A DNA stretch of 8,244 bases, from the NCBI GenBank assembly GCA_024405645.1, contig JAKSOJ010000045.1, forward strand, positions 1-8,244, read 5' to 3'. A program made the position numbers and the translations under genes. The stretch is from Phascolarctobacterium sp. GTDB lineage: Bacteria; Bacillota; Negativicutes; Acidaminococcales; Acidaminococcaceae. Each line of letters begins with the position of its first letter. The stretch's first letter is position 1. The notes under the pieces are model-generated. The model was not told the DNA's origin and did no database searches. It saw only the letters and a list, made by a program, of their open reading frames with translations. Shown piece by piece: positions 1-5,348 of the stretch.

Positions 1-392
1 CAAGCTATGATTATGTTGTTGACGCTATAGATACAGTTGCAGCAAAAATCGCGTTAGTTCTGAATTGCCAAGAAGTTAATACTCCCATCATTTGCAGCAT
101 GGGTACAGGAAACAAACTGAACCCAGCTATGTTTGAAGTCGCGGATATTTACAAGACCAGTGTTTGCCCTTTGGCAAGAGTAATGCGCGCGACTTTAAAA
201 AAACATGGCGTGAAGAAGCTTAAAGTAGTTTACTCCAAAGAGATTCCCATCGACACTACTGCCTTTGGCACGAATCAAGATATACTTGAAGAAAAAACCA
301 CTAAAAGAGCAATTCCTGGTAGCAGTGCGTTCTGCCCGCCAGTCGCTGGCCTGATAATCGCTAGCGAAGTAGTTAAAGATTTACTTAAGTAA
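1..392 (+). CDS. tcdA: tRNA threonylcarbamoyladenosine dehydratase (TcdA/YgdL type), C-terminal part
   Basis: This is the 3' end of a gene that begins before the window; the frame is open from base 3 and gives about 129 residues to the TAA at 390-392. The family has a ThiF/MoeB/E1-like fold and uses ATP to dehydrate t6A37 to cyclic ct6A in tRNAs that read ANN codons, in the cytosol. Visible family marks are the 'DYVVDAIDT' strand that follows the nucleotide-binding core, the 'GTGNKLNPAMFEVADIYKTSVCPLA' region matching the E. coli 'GAGGQIDPTQ..V.DLAKT..DPLA' segment, and the C-terminal 'SAFCPPVAGLIIASEVVKDLL' helix typical of Firmicute members. The ATP-binding glycine loop and adenylation arginine lie outside the window. 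A hairpin terminator follows three bases after the stop. Other ThiF-fold enzymes such as MoeB and HesA are less likely because of this C-terminal signature. Confidence 0.88.
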   Translation, partial: SYDYVVDAIDTVAAKIALVLNCQEVNTPIICSMGTGNKLNPAMFEVADIYKTSVCPLARVMRATLKKHGVKKLKVVYSKEIPIDTTAFGTNQDILEEKTTKRAIPGSSAFCPPVAGLIIASEVVKDLLK

Positions 393-394
393 GA

Positions 395-430
395 AAAAAG
401 ACCTAGCAGAGCTTTCTGCTAGGTCTTTTT
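395..430. terminator. bidirectional intrinsic terminator
   Basis: A perfect 11-bp stem, GACCTAGCAGA (400-410) with TCTGCTAGGTC (415-425), closes a GCTT loop. It has TTTTT on the plus side and AAAAAA before it, so it can end transcription both ways. It serves the tcdA-like gene from the left and the 25-codon gene (stop at 442) from the right. Confidence 0.93.
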
Positions 431-441
431 CGTTAGGTATA

Positions 442-519
442 TTAGTTTTCTTGTTCAAATAAGCACATGTAAACGATGCTAACCAAGAAGAAAATTGCTA
501 CGCCTTGACTTGTAAACAT
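442..519 (-). CDS. 25-residue single-pass membrane peptide, unknown function
   Basis: The ATG at 519-517 is preceded by GGAGG (532-528) with an 8-base gap, close to ideal SD placement. The peptide starts MFTSQGVAIFFL. It has a polar N-terminus of five residues, one hydrophobic stretch at about residues 7-21, and an acidic/polar tail (EQEN). This resembles bacterial small membrane proteins that act as subunits or modulators of larger membrane complexes, but I recognise no family. The gene has its own promoter 59 bases upstream (-10 at 583-578) and ends at a terminator 12 bases past the stop, so it is a full monocistronic unit. It diverges from the LysR gene, a usual arrangement for a regulator and its target. 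The same frame stays open upstream to an ATG at 573-571, right at the predicted transcription start. A leaderless 43-residue form is possible but less likely given the SD. Translation itself is inferred from these signals. Confidence 0.68.
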   Translation of the reverse strand: MFTSQGVAIFFLVSIVYMCLFEQEN

Positions 520-577
520 TTTGTTCGCCTCCGAATTCTTAAACACTTCGAAATTTTTTACTTTCACAAGCATACAC

Positions 578-606
578 ATTATACACCTATTGTATACAAT
601 ATACAA
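578..606 (-). promoter_or_regulatory. sigma-70-type promoter of the 25-codon gene
   Basis: On the minus strand, -35 TTGTAT (606-601), a 17-base spacer and -10 TATAAT (583-578) form a near-consensus promoter. Transcription should start near 571, giving a leader of about 50 bases before the ATG at 519. Confidence 0.75.
588..601. promoter_or_regulatory. 14-bp palindromic operator candidate
   Basis: TATTGTATACAATA is a perfect 14-bp palindrome lying in the spacer of the minus-strand promoter and touching its -35 box. A bound protein would be expected to repress the 25-codon gene. It is embedded in heptamer repeats of TATACAA (593-599, 600-606, then TATAC to 611). The core TTGTATACAA resembles sites of GntR/FCD-family regulators. 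It is not a canonical T-N11-A LysR box, so the adjacent LysR protein is only one of the candidate binders. Confidence 0.5.
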
Positions 607-667
607 TATACTTTTGAAAATATTTTTTACAATTTTAAATATTTCAGAAAATAATTTGGATATGCTA

Positions 668-694
668 TTGATTTTCTCTTTCCTATGATATAAT
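668..694 (+). promoter_or_regulatory. promoter of the LysR-family gene
   Basis: An extended -10 TGATATAAT (686-694; TATAAT at 689-694) follows a weak -35 TTGATT (668-673) with a short 15-base spacer; the TGN element may compensate. The -10 lies inside the inverted repeat CCTAT-N6-ATAGG (682-697), which could be an autoregulatory site. The leader to the ATG at 782 is about 80 bases. Confidence 0.6.
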
Positions 695-781
695 AGGTAA
701 TACATAAAATAATTTTTATTGGTTTTAATTTTTTCTTTATAGATATAGGCGAATTGCTTGGCCAATTCACGAGGTGATATT

Positions 782-1663
782 ATGCATATTGAGATGCTCA
801 AGTCTTTTTTGACTGTAGCTGAATGTCGCAGCTTTACAATGACAGCACAACACCTTAACTTCACACAGCCTTCCATCAGCAACCATATTGCTACTCTGGA
901 AAAAACCTATGGTGTTTCCCTGCTCGTCCGCGACGGCAAAAACATCTACCTTACCGAAGCTGGCAAGGCTTTCATTCCTTTTGCTCAAAAGATTTTAGCT
1001 AACTACGAAGAGAGCATTAGTGAAATGAAGAAACTGGTGCAAAGAAAAACAGTCCTCAGGGTTGCTACCTCTTCTCAAATTCTCAACATTTATATGCTGG
1101 ATGCTTTAAAACAACTTCGTTTGGAATATCCCGATTTAGATATCGAAGTTCGTCGCTACTACGACCTGGGTATCCTTTCCACAGATGCATTCACTAAAAA
1201 ATTATATAATCTTGTACTGCTCCATACCGATTTCCAACCTTTGAACACCAATAAGCAAGTTCTTGGCGAAACTCGTTGCGTATGGGTAGTATCCAAAGAA
1301 CTTTACGATAAGGTTCAAAGCAATAGTGTTTACGACTATCCGTATCTTGGTTATATGGATAATGCCTTCACCAAGATGATCTGGTCCGATTTGATTGGCG
1401 AAAAGACGGATGTTAAAAAGCTTAATCGTGCTGTATCCTTCAGCGATGGCGAGTCCTTGATTTGGGCAGCATGGCGTTCCATGGGCTGTGCGTTCGTTTC
1501 CTACCTCAAGGTTAAGGATCTCATCGAACGTGGTGAACTTGTTGAACTAGAACCGGAAAAAGCTAATTCCTTCCCCATCATTGCAATTACTAATTCCGAC
1601 ACTGTTCCTACTCCCGAGCTCAAACGCTTTATCGAACTGTTAGTCGAAACCCCTAACGTTTAA
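782..1663 (+). CDS. LysR-family transcriptional regulator
   Basis: The product has 293 residues, the usual length for the family. The N-terminal winged helix-turn-helix covers about residues 1-60 and shows the classic pattern 'MLKSFLTVAE..SFT.TAQHLNFTQPSISNHIATLE...G..L..R' ending in 'LTEAG'. A linker helix (about 61-88) and a periplasmic-binding-protein-like effector domain (about 90-290) follow. ATG 782 is chosen because GAGGTGAT (771-778) is an excellent SD just before it; an in-frame TTG at 758 has no such support. Proteins of this family bind DNA as tetramers and switch genes in response to a small molecule, often a divergent neighbour. Here the divergent neighbour is the 25-codon membrane peptide gene. 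A second candidate target is the M20 operon at 2678, by analogy with E. coli AbgR and abgABT, but two transcription units lie between. No terminator is visible after the stop, so transcripts may run into the tRNA. The effector cannot be predicted. Confidence 0.93.
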   Translation: MHIEMLKSFLTVAECRSFTMTAQHLNFTQPSISNHIATLEKTYGVSLLVRDGKNIYLTEAGKAFIPFAQKILANYEESISEMKKLVQRKTVLRVATSSQILNIYMLDALKQLRLEYPDLDIEVRRYYDLGILSTDAFTKKLYNLVLLHTDFQPLNTNKQVLGETRCVWVVSKELYDKVQSNSVYDYPYLGYMDNAFTKMIWSDLIGEKTDVKKLNRAVSFSDGESLIWAAWRSMGCAFVSYLKVKDLIERGELVELEPEKANSFPIIAITNSDTVPTPELKRFIELLVETPNV

Positions 1664-1751
1664 TAACATACGACGAGAATGCGTACCAAAAGTGTATCGC
1701 AAGCAAACTAGATTCTTCGGAACACTCCCTTTAGTTGCTCGCAAATTAAGC

Positions 1752-1825
1752 GCGGACGTAGTTTAATGGTAAAACTAAAGCTTCCCAAGCTTTCGTCGTG
1801 GGTTCGATTCCCATCGTCCGCTCCA
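1752..1825 (+). tRNA. tRNA-Gly (anticodon CCC)
   Basis: The cloverleaf closes fully. The acceptor stem is GCGGACG (1752-1758) with CGTCCGC (1815-1821), and the D arm is GTTT...AAAC. The anticodon stem AAAGC/GCTTT holds the loop TTCCCAA with anticodon CCC at 1784-1786. The variable loop is CGTC, and the T arm is GTGGG-TTCGATT-CCCAT. The discriminator is T1822, the U73 expected for bacterial tRNA-Gly, and CCA is encoded at 1823-1825. It decodes GGG. No convincing promoter of its own is seen in 1664-1751, so it may be read through from the LysR gene. Confidence 0.96.
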
Positions 1826-1827
1826 CA

Positions 1828-1860
1828 AAAAATTAGCACGCTGTTTGCGTGCTTTTTTAT
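1828..1860 (+). terminator. intrinsic terminator after tRNA-Gly
   Basis: AGCACGC (1835-1841) pairs with GCGTGCT (1847-1853) around a TGTTT loop and is followed by a T run at 1853-1858. It begins ten bases after the CCA end. Confidence 0.9.
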
Positions 1861-1874
1861 TGCCTTAAAACATA

Positions 1875-1904
1875 TTGACACTATATGGATTAAAATGCTA
1901 TAAC
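1875..1904 (+). promoter_or_regulatory. promoter of the Rrf2-family gene
   Basis: The -35 box is a perfect TTGACA (1875-1880), followed by an 18-base spacer and -10 TATAAC (1899-1904). The TGC before the -10 makes an extended -10 (TGCTATAAC). Transcription should start near 1911, about 30 bases before the ATG. Confidence 0.8.
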
Positions 1905-1911
1905 ATTATAG
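1898..1911. promoter_or_regulatory. inverted-repeat operator over the -10 box
   Basis: CTATAA-CA-TTATAG has perfect 6-bp arms and covers the -10 element and the predicted start site of the Rrf2-family gene. A dimeric repressor here would block transcription. Rrf2 proteins commonly repress their own gene, so autoregulation is the simplest reading, inferred from position only. Confidence 0.5.
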
Positions 1912-1941
1912 ACACAATTGAACGAATCAAGGAGAGAATCC

Positions 1942-2361
1942 ATGTTAATTTCCACAAAAGGACGTTACGCCCTTCGCATATTAATAGATTTAGCCGAAAT
2001 TGAAGACAGAACTGTCTATACAAGACTTGATACCCTTGCAGAAGCACAGGGGATTTCTGAAAAATACCTCGAGAGCATTGTAAATTTGCTTATGAAGGCC
2101 AAAATAATCGAAGGACTGCGTGGTCGAGGCGGTGGTTATCGCCTTACTAAAGATCCTAAAGATTGTTATGTAGGAGAAATTTTACGTGTTACCGACGGAT
2201 CTTTGGCACCAGTTTCTTGCATTGATTGTCAAAACGGTCCATGTCCGCGCACAGATATCTGCAAAACTCTTCCTATGTGGAAGCAACTAGACTCACTAAT
2301 CGGAAACTACCTCGACAATGTTTCCCTGCTTGATTTGGTTCAAGGAAAAGTAATTAAATAA
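1942..2361 (+). CDS. Rrf2/IscR-family transcriptional regulator with cysteine cluster
   Basis: The product has 139 residues, normal for the family. It opens with the Rrf2 signature 'MLISTKGRYALRILIDLA', followed by the helix-turn-helix at about residues 28-60 ('TLAEAQGISEKYLESIVNLLMKA') and the wing 'GLRGRGGGYRLTKDP'. Cysteines at 93, 96, 101 and 107 form a cluster where IscR and NsrR carry three Fe-S ligands, so a redox-, iron- or NO-sensing cluster is plausible; C75 lies outside it. The start at 1942 has AAGGAG at 1929-1934, seven bases away; an in-frame TTG at 1918 lacks this. The gene stands alone between its own promoter and terminator, with no iscS/iscU or cysteine genes beside it, so its regulon is not shown by context. 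A palindrome covers its -10 box. Confidence 0.92.
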   Translation: MLISTKGRYALRILIDLAEIEDRTVYTRLDTLAEAQGISEKYLESIVNLLMKAKIIEGLRGRGGGYRLTKDPKDCYVGEILRVTDGSLAPVSCIDCQNGPCPRTDICKTLPMWKQLDSLIGNYLDNVSLLDLVQGKVIK

Positions 2362-2374
2362 GACTAAAAATAGA

Positions 2375-2414
2375 CCCTCCACCAGAAAATTTAGTGGAGG
2401 GATTTCTTTTTTTT
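2375..2414 (+). terminator. intrinsic terminator after the Rrf2-family gene
   Basis: CCCTCCAC (2375-2382) pairs with GTGGAGGG (2394-2401) around an 11-base AT-rich loop, followed by ATTTC and a run of eight T's. Confidence 0.92.
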
Positions 2415-2484
2415 ATGCACTTTTTCGGCAGTTGTACACGAAAGAATTCAAAAACAAAAAATGTATAGCAATCTGCACAGAAAA

Positions 2485-2570
2485 TTTTACATTGTAGTAA
2501 AAGTATAACAAAAATATTACTATCATTGTTACATAAAATATATCTTTATAAGGGATATATTCGCGAATAT
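2485..2570. promoter_or_regulatory. cluster of inverted repeats upstream of the M20 operon
   Basis: This gene-free stretch holds several dyads. TTTTAC-N6-GTAAAA lies at 2485-2502. TAGTAA (2495-2500) is inverted as TTACTA (2517-2522). ATATTCGCGAATAT (2557-2570) is a perfect 14-bp palindrome ending just before the -35 region of the operon promoter. Position and symmetry suggest binding sites for one or more regulators, perhaps an activator placed upstream of -35. The regulator is unknown. Confidence 0.45.
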
Positions 2571-2576
2571 TTGAAC

Positions 2577-2605
2577 TTGCAAAAAAAAATTAATGGTATT
2601 ATAAT
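2577..2605 (+). promoter_or_regulatory. promoter of the M20/DUF3100 operon
   Basis: TTGCAA (2577-2582), a 17-base spacer and TATAAT (2600-2605) match sigma-70-type consensus well. Start near 2612 gives a leader of about 66 bases. This places the in-frame TTG at 2606 outside the transcript and supports the ATG at 2678. Confidence 0.72.
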
Positions 2606-2654
2606 TTGCAGGTAAAGAGTGTTCATCAGTGTACTTATTGTCCATCGAGAACGG

Positions 2655-2664
2655 ACTGTACAGT
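2655..2664. repeat. palindrome in the M20 leader, next to the SD
   Basis: ACTGTACAGT is a perfect 10-bp palindrome ending two bases before the AGGAGG ribosome binding site. The leader can also form GTCC (2640-2643)/GGAC (2653-2656). These are alternative local structures next to the SD that could affect translation or bind a protein. The evidence is weak. Confidence 0.3.
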
Positions 2665-2677
2665 AGAGGAGGACAAA

Positions 2678-3991
2678 ATGGATAAAGAATTATTAAAAAA
2701 AAGAGTTTGCGAAGCTATTGATGCTTCCGCTAATAAAATTAAAGATATTGCCGACCGCATCTACGCTGAGCCTGAATTAGGGTTTAAAGAGTTCAAAACT
2801 GCAGCTAAAGTAAAAGCATTTATGGAAGAAGAATTTGGCATTGTTCCTCAAACCGGACTTGCCATTAATGGCGTTAAATGTCGTTTAAAGGGTGCAAAGC
2901 CTGGACCAACAGTAGCAGTATTAGGCGAGCTTGATGCTATAGGTTGCCCTGAAAGTCCTGACGCTGACCCTATGACTGGTGCTGCGCATAAATGTGGTCA
3001 TAATCTGCAGGTTGCTTCTATGCTTGGTGCTGGCTGTGGTTTGTTCAAATCCGGCGTTATGGAAGAATTGGCCGGTGATTGTGTCCTCTTCGGTGTTCCT
3101 GCTGAAGAATATGTCGAACTTGCATATCGTCAACAATTATTGGCAGAAGGAAAGGTTCATTATATTGTTGGTAAAGGCCAATTGATTTATGAAGGCGCCT
3201 TTGATGACATTGACATGGCTATGATGATGCATGCTGATAAAGAACGTCCTAAACCAACAGTATCCATCGGTTCTTCAAGTAATGGCTTTGTCGGCAAAAA
3301 GGTTCAATACATTGGCAAAGTTGCTCATGCAGGTGACGCTCCGTTTGAAGGCATCAATGCTTTGAATGCAGCTTTACTTGGTATCATGGGCATTAATGCT
3401 TTACGCGAAACCTTTAAGGATAGCGATCATGTTCGCGTTCATCCTATTATTACTAAAGGTGGCGATATCGTAAATTCCGTACCAGCTGACGTGCGCATGG
3501 AACTCTATGTACGTGGCGGTACTATGGAAGCCATTGATAATACCCACAAAAAGGTTGATGCAGCCTTGAGAGCAGGTGGCGATGCCATTGGCGCTCAAAC
3601 CATTATCGAAACTATGCCTGGTCAAATGCCTTTAGATAGTCCTGACCGCTTGCATGAATTGTTTATTGAAAATGCTAGAGCCATTAATCCCAATGTTGCC
3701 ATTGAGGACGCTGGACATTTTGGTGGCTCTACCGATATGGGCGATGTTTCTCAAATTATGCCAGCAATTCATCCATATATTGGCGGTACAGTTGGTCTGT
3801 TGCACACAAAAGATTTCAATTGCATCGACTTCAAAGCTTGCGTTTTAGATACTGCTAAAGCTTTCGCATGTGTTGTTGTTGACCTTTTGTATGATGAAGC
3901 GCAAGAGGCAAAAGAGATTATCAAAAATAATCCTCCTAATTTGACTAAGGAAGAATACATTCAAAGAATGGATGCTTATTTCAGTAAGTAA
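2678..3991 (+). CDS. M20-family amidohydrolase (AbgB-like metallopeptidase)
   Basis: The product has 437 residues, no signal peptide, and is a cytosolic hydrolase of an amide bond in a small acyl-amino acid or peptide. Residues match the M20 dinuclear metal site: C106 and H108 in 'AHKCGHN', the E143-E144 pair (catalytic base and metal ligand) in 'GVPAEEY', H185 in 'MMMHADK', and H376 in 'LLHTKDF'. H217 in 'VAHAG' marks the lid/dimerisation domain, roughly residues 205-315. 'GGSTDMGDVSQ' (349-359) with H365 in 'HPYIGG' resembles AbgB (p-aminobenzoyl-glutamate hydrolase) and PM20D2-type proteins more than N-acetyl-ornithine deacetylases. E. coli AbgB works with AbgA; no AbgA-like partner is present here. 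ATG 2678 is supported by AGGAGG at 2667-2672, five bases away. It is the first gene of an operon with two membrane protein genes that probably bring in or export its substrate or product. The exact substrate is not determinable. Confidence 0.9.
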   Translation: MDKELLKKRVCEAIDASANKIKDIADRIYAEPELGFKEFKTAAKVKAFMEEEFGIVPQTGLAINGVKCRLKGAKPGPTVAVLGELDAIGCPESPDADPMTGAAHKCGHNLQVASMLGAGCGLFKSGVMEELAGDCVLFGVPAEEYVELAYRQQLLAEGKVHYIVGKGQLIYEGAFDDIDMAMMMHADKERPKPTVSIGSSSNGFVGKKVQYIGKVAHAGDAPFEGINALNAALLGIMGINALRETFKDSDHVRVHPIITKGGDIVNSVPADVRMELYVRGGTMEAIDNTHKKVDAALRAGGDAIGAQTIIETMPGQMPLDSPDRLHELFIENARAINPNVAIEDAGHFGGSTDMGDVSQIMPAIHPYIGGTVGLLHTKDFNCIDFKACVLDTAKAFACVVVDLLYDEAQEAKEIIKNNPPNLTKEEYIQRMDAYFSK

Positions 3992-3992
3992 G

Positions 3993-4020
3993 CTATTTTA
4001 ATGGTATCATTTTAAAATAG
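3993..4020 (+). other. intercistronic AT-rich hairpin
   Basis: CTATTTTAA (3993-4001) pairs perfectly with TTAAAATAG (4012-4020) around a 10-base loop, just after the M20 stop. There is no GC-rich stem or T run, so it is not a convincing terminator. It could protect the upstream mRNA end or tune expression between hydrolase and membrane genes. Confidence 0.45.
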
Positions 4021-4031
4021 AAAATTTTGAA

Positions 4032-4047
4032 AAGGAGAGAAATGTAA
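4032..4047 (+). promoter_or_regulatory. SD with start-stop ATGTAA before the DUF3100 gene
   Basis: AAGGAG (4032-4037) is four bases from an ATG at 4042 that is at once followed by TAA (4045-4047), and twelve bases from the true start ATG at 4050. A ribosome could start on the minimal ORF and stop at once, or skip to 4050. This is an unusual arrangement that may lower or modulate initiation, or be chance. Confidence 0.4.
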
Positions 4048-4049
4048 TT

Positions 4050-4862
4050 ATGAAAAATATCAAATTACATGCAATTGTTTTGGCATTAATCGTTATTTCT
4101 GAAATGATTGGTGTCATCCCCATTAGCATTGGTATTGGTCGTATTGTGCTGTTACCTATGCTTTACGCTCTGATTTTCGGCATGCTTTTAACTCCGAAAT
4201 TCTTGAACGTTGCTAAAGAAAAGGAAATGCTTGATGCATCTTCTTTGATTGGTGTTACCTTGATGCTTTTGATGGCTCGCTATGGTACTTTGGTTGGTCC
4301 TACTCTGCCAAAAATTTTAGCCGCATCTCCTGCACTTATTCTGCAAGAGTTTGGTAACTTAGGTACTGTTCTTCTGGGCGTTCCTCTGGCAGTATATCTT
4401 GGTCTGAAACGCGAAACCATCGGTGCTGCTCACTCTGTAGCTCGTGAACCCAACGTTGCTTTGATTGGCGAAAAATTTGGTCTGGACGGCGCTGAAGGTC
4501 GTGGCGTTATGGGCGTTTACATTTGCGGTACTGTATTTGGCACTATCTTCTTCGGCGTTATGGCTTCCGTTTGCGGTGCTCTTGGTATCTTCCATCCCTA
4601 TGCTTTGGCAATGGCAGCAGGTGTAGGTTCTGCATCTATGATGACTGCTGCAGTAGGTTCTTTGGTAGCTATGTTCCCTGATATGAAGGATCAACTGGCT
4701 GCTTTTGGTGCAGCATCCAACATGCTGTCTGGCTTGGACGGCCTTTACATGTCCGTATTCATTGGTCTTCCTATGACTGAATGGTTGTACAGAAAATTCT
4801 ATAAGATTAAATATGGTGTAGAAGCTCCGGCTTCTGACGCTAAAAAGGAGGATGAAGCATAA
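4050..4862 (+). CDS. DUF3100-type multi-pass membrane protein
   Basis: The product has 270 residues and is strongly hydrophobic. I place it in the uncharacterised DUF3100 family from its N-terminal 'LHAIVLALIVISEMIG' and 'IVLLPMLYALIFGMLL' segments. Likely membrane segments lie near 7-29, 31-47, 62-77, 80-98 (weaker), 101-119, 153-176, 183-208 and 225-247. Between them are a charged loop at 50-62 and a polar segment at 120-151 containing 'REPN', 'GEKFGLDGAEGRG' and possible functional charges R132, E133, D146, E149 and R151. Glycine/serine-rich stretches ('GVGSASMMTAAVGS', 'AASNMLSGLDG') resemble re-entrant or helix-breaking regions of transporters. The C-terminus is charged (KKEDEA) and likely cytosolic. 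It follows the amidohydrolase by 58 bases and overlaps the next membrane gene by one base, so a transport role tied to the hydrolase substrate is the best inference. No DUF3100 function is known to me. Confidence 0.8.
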   Translation: MKNIKLHAIVLALIVISEMIGVIPISIGIGRIVLLPMLYALIFGMLLTPKFLNVAKEKEMLDASSLIGVTLMLLMARYGTLVGPTLPKILAASPALILQEFGNLGTVLLGVPLAVYLGLKRETIGAAHSVAREPNVALIGEKFGLDGAEGRGVMGVYICGTVFGTIFFGVMASVCGALGIFHPYALAMAAGVGSASMMTAAVGSLVAMFPDMKDQLAAFGAASNMLSGLDGLYMSVFIGLPMTEWLYRKFYKIKYGVEAPASDAKKEDEA

Positions 4863-5320
4863 TGAAAACTAAAGATATGGTTTTGGCAATTGCTATTTTT
4901 ACTGTAATGAGTTTATTCTCCAATGCTATTACTACTAAAGCTTCTTCCGCAGCTGCAATTATTAATTCTATCCCAGGTCTGTGCATTTTAGCTATTATCG
5001 CTTTGGCTGGTATGATTGCCGCAAAATTTATTCCTGGTGGCATTCCTGCTGCAGCTTGGGTTGTTACTATCGGTTGCTTAGTAACTGTTCCTGGCTTCCC
5101 TGGTGCTGAATTTATCAACGCTAAGGTTAAACTGGTTAACTTCGTTGCTCTTTGTACTCCTATTTTGGCATATGCTGGTATTTCAATCGGCAAGGACCTA
5201 GATGCTTTCCAAAAAACGGGCTGGCGTATTGTTGTTTTGGCGTGCGCAGTATTCATTGGTACCTACCTTGCTTCTGCAGTTATTGCACAATTCATCCTGA
5301 AAGCTTTAGGTCAAATCTAA
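4862..5320 (+). CDS. small multi-pass membrane protein, probable partner of the DUF3100 protein
   Basis: The product has 152 residues with about five hydrophobic segments near 6-22, 35-55, 60-80, 90-110 and 118-145. The start overlaps the previous stop (TAATG at 4860-4864), and AGGAGG at 4846-4851 lies inside the end of the DUF3100 gene, ten bases before the ATG. Translation is therefore almost surely coupled and the two products are likely subunits of one complex in similar amounts. The segment 'PILAYAGISIGKDL' (about 100-113) has the small-residue/polar look of a transporter core, and proline-glycine breaks ('IPGG', 'VPGFPG') interrupt helices. I do not recognise a named family. A large-plus-small pairing recalls two-gene membrane systems such as CidA/CidB or MadL/MadM in outline only; I see no clear sequence match. 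It is the last gene of the operon, followed by a terminator. Confidence 0.75.
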   Translation: MKTKDMVLAIAIFTVMSLFSNAITTKASSAAAIINSIPGLCILAIIALAGMIAAKFIPGGIPAAAWVVTIGCLVTVPGFPGAEFINAKVKLVNFVALCTPILAYAGISIGKDLDAFQKTGWRIVVLACAVFIGTYLASAVIAQFILKALGQI

Positions 5321-5348
5321 AACTAAAAAAGCTATAAAAAGTTTAAAG

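Noticed and set aside
520..882. Long minus-strand frame continuing upstream of the 25-codon gene (to 146 codons)
   Set aside because: Its upper part runs antisense to the LysR 5' end and through the promoter region, has no SD at its first Met, and has AT-driven composition. Only the last 25 codons have a ribosome binding site and promoter of their own.
767..988. Minus-strand frame opposite the LysR helix-turn-helix
   Set aside because: It is antisense to a strongly conserved domain and has no SD, promoter or recognisable product.
1664..1751. Possible structured RNA or tRNA promoter between the LysR gene and tRNA-Gly
   Set aside because: Only a 3-bp TTCG hairpin and imperfect GCAAGCAA/TTGCTCGC pairing are present. 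There are no convincing -35/-10 boxes or terminator, so no feature is called.
2413..2526. Hydrophobic 37-codon minus-strand frame between the Rrf2-family gene and the M20 operon
   Set aside because: There is no SD before the ATG and no promoter or terminator on that strand; hydrophobic codons arise easily in AT-rich DNA.
2606..2677. N-terminal extension of the M20 protein from TTG at 2606, with a cysteine-rich stretch (CTYCPSRTDC)
   Set aside because: The TTG overlaps the -10 box of the promoter and would not be transcribed. The ATG at 2678 has a near-perfect SD and matches usual M20 N-termini. The cysteines are judged chance.
3993..4020. Terminator between the M20 and DUF3100 genes
   Set aside because: The stem is entirely A/T apart from one closing pair and has no T run after it, so the three genes are treated as one operon.
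4359..5256. Long minus-strand frames opposite the DUF3100 and small membrane protein genes
   Set aside because: These are complementary-strand shadows of genuine coupled genes. They lack SDs and give low-complexity products.
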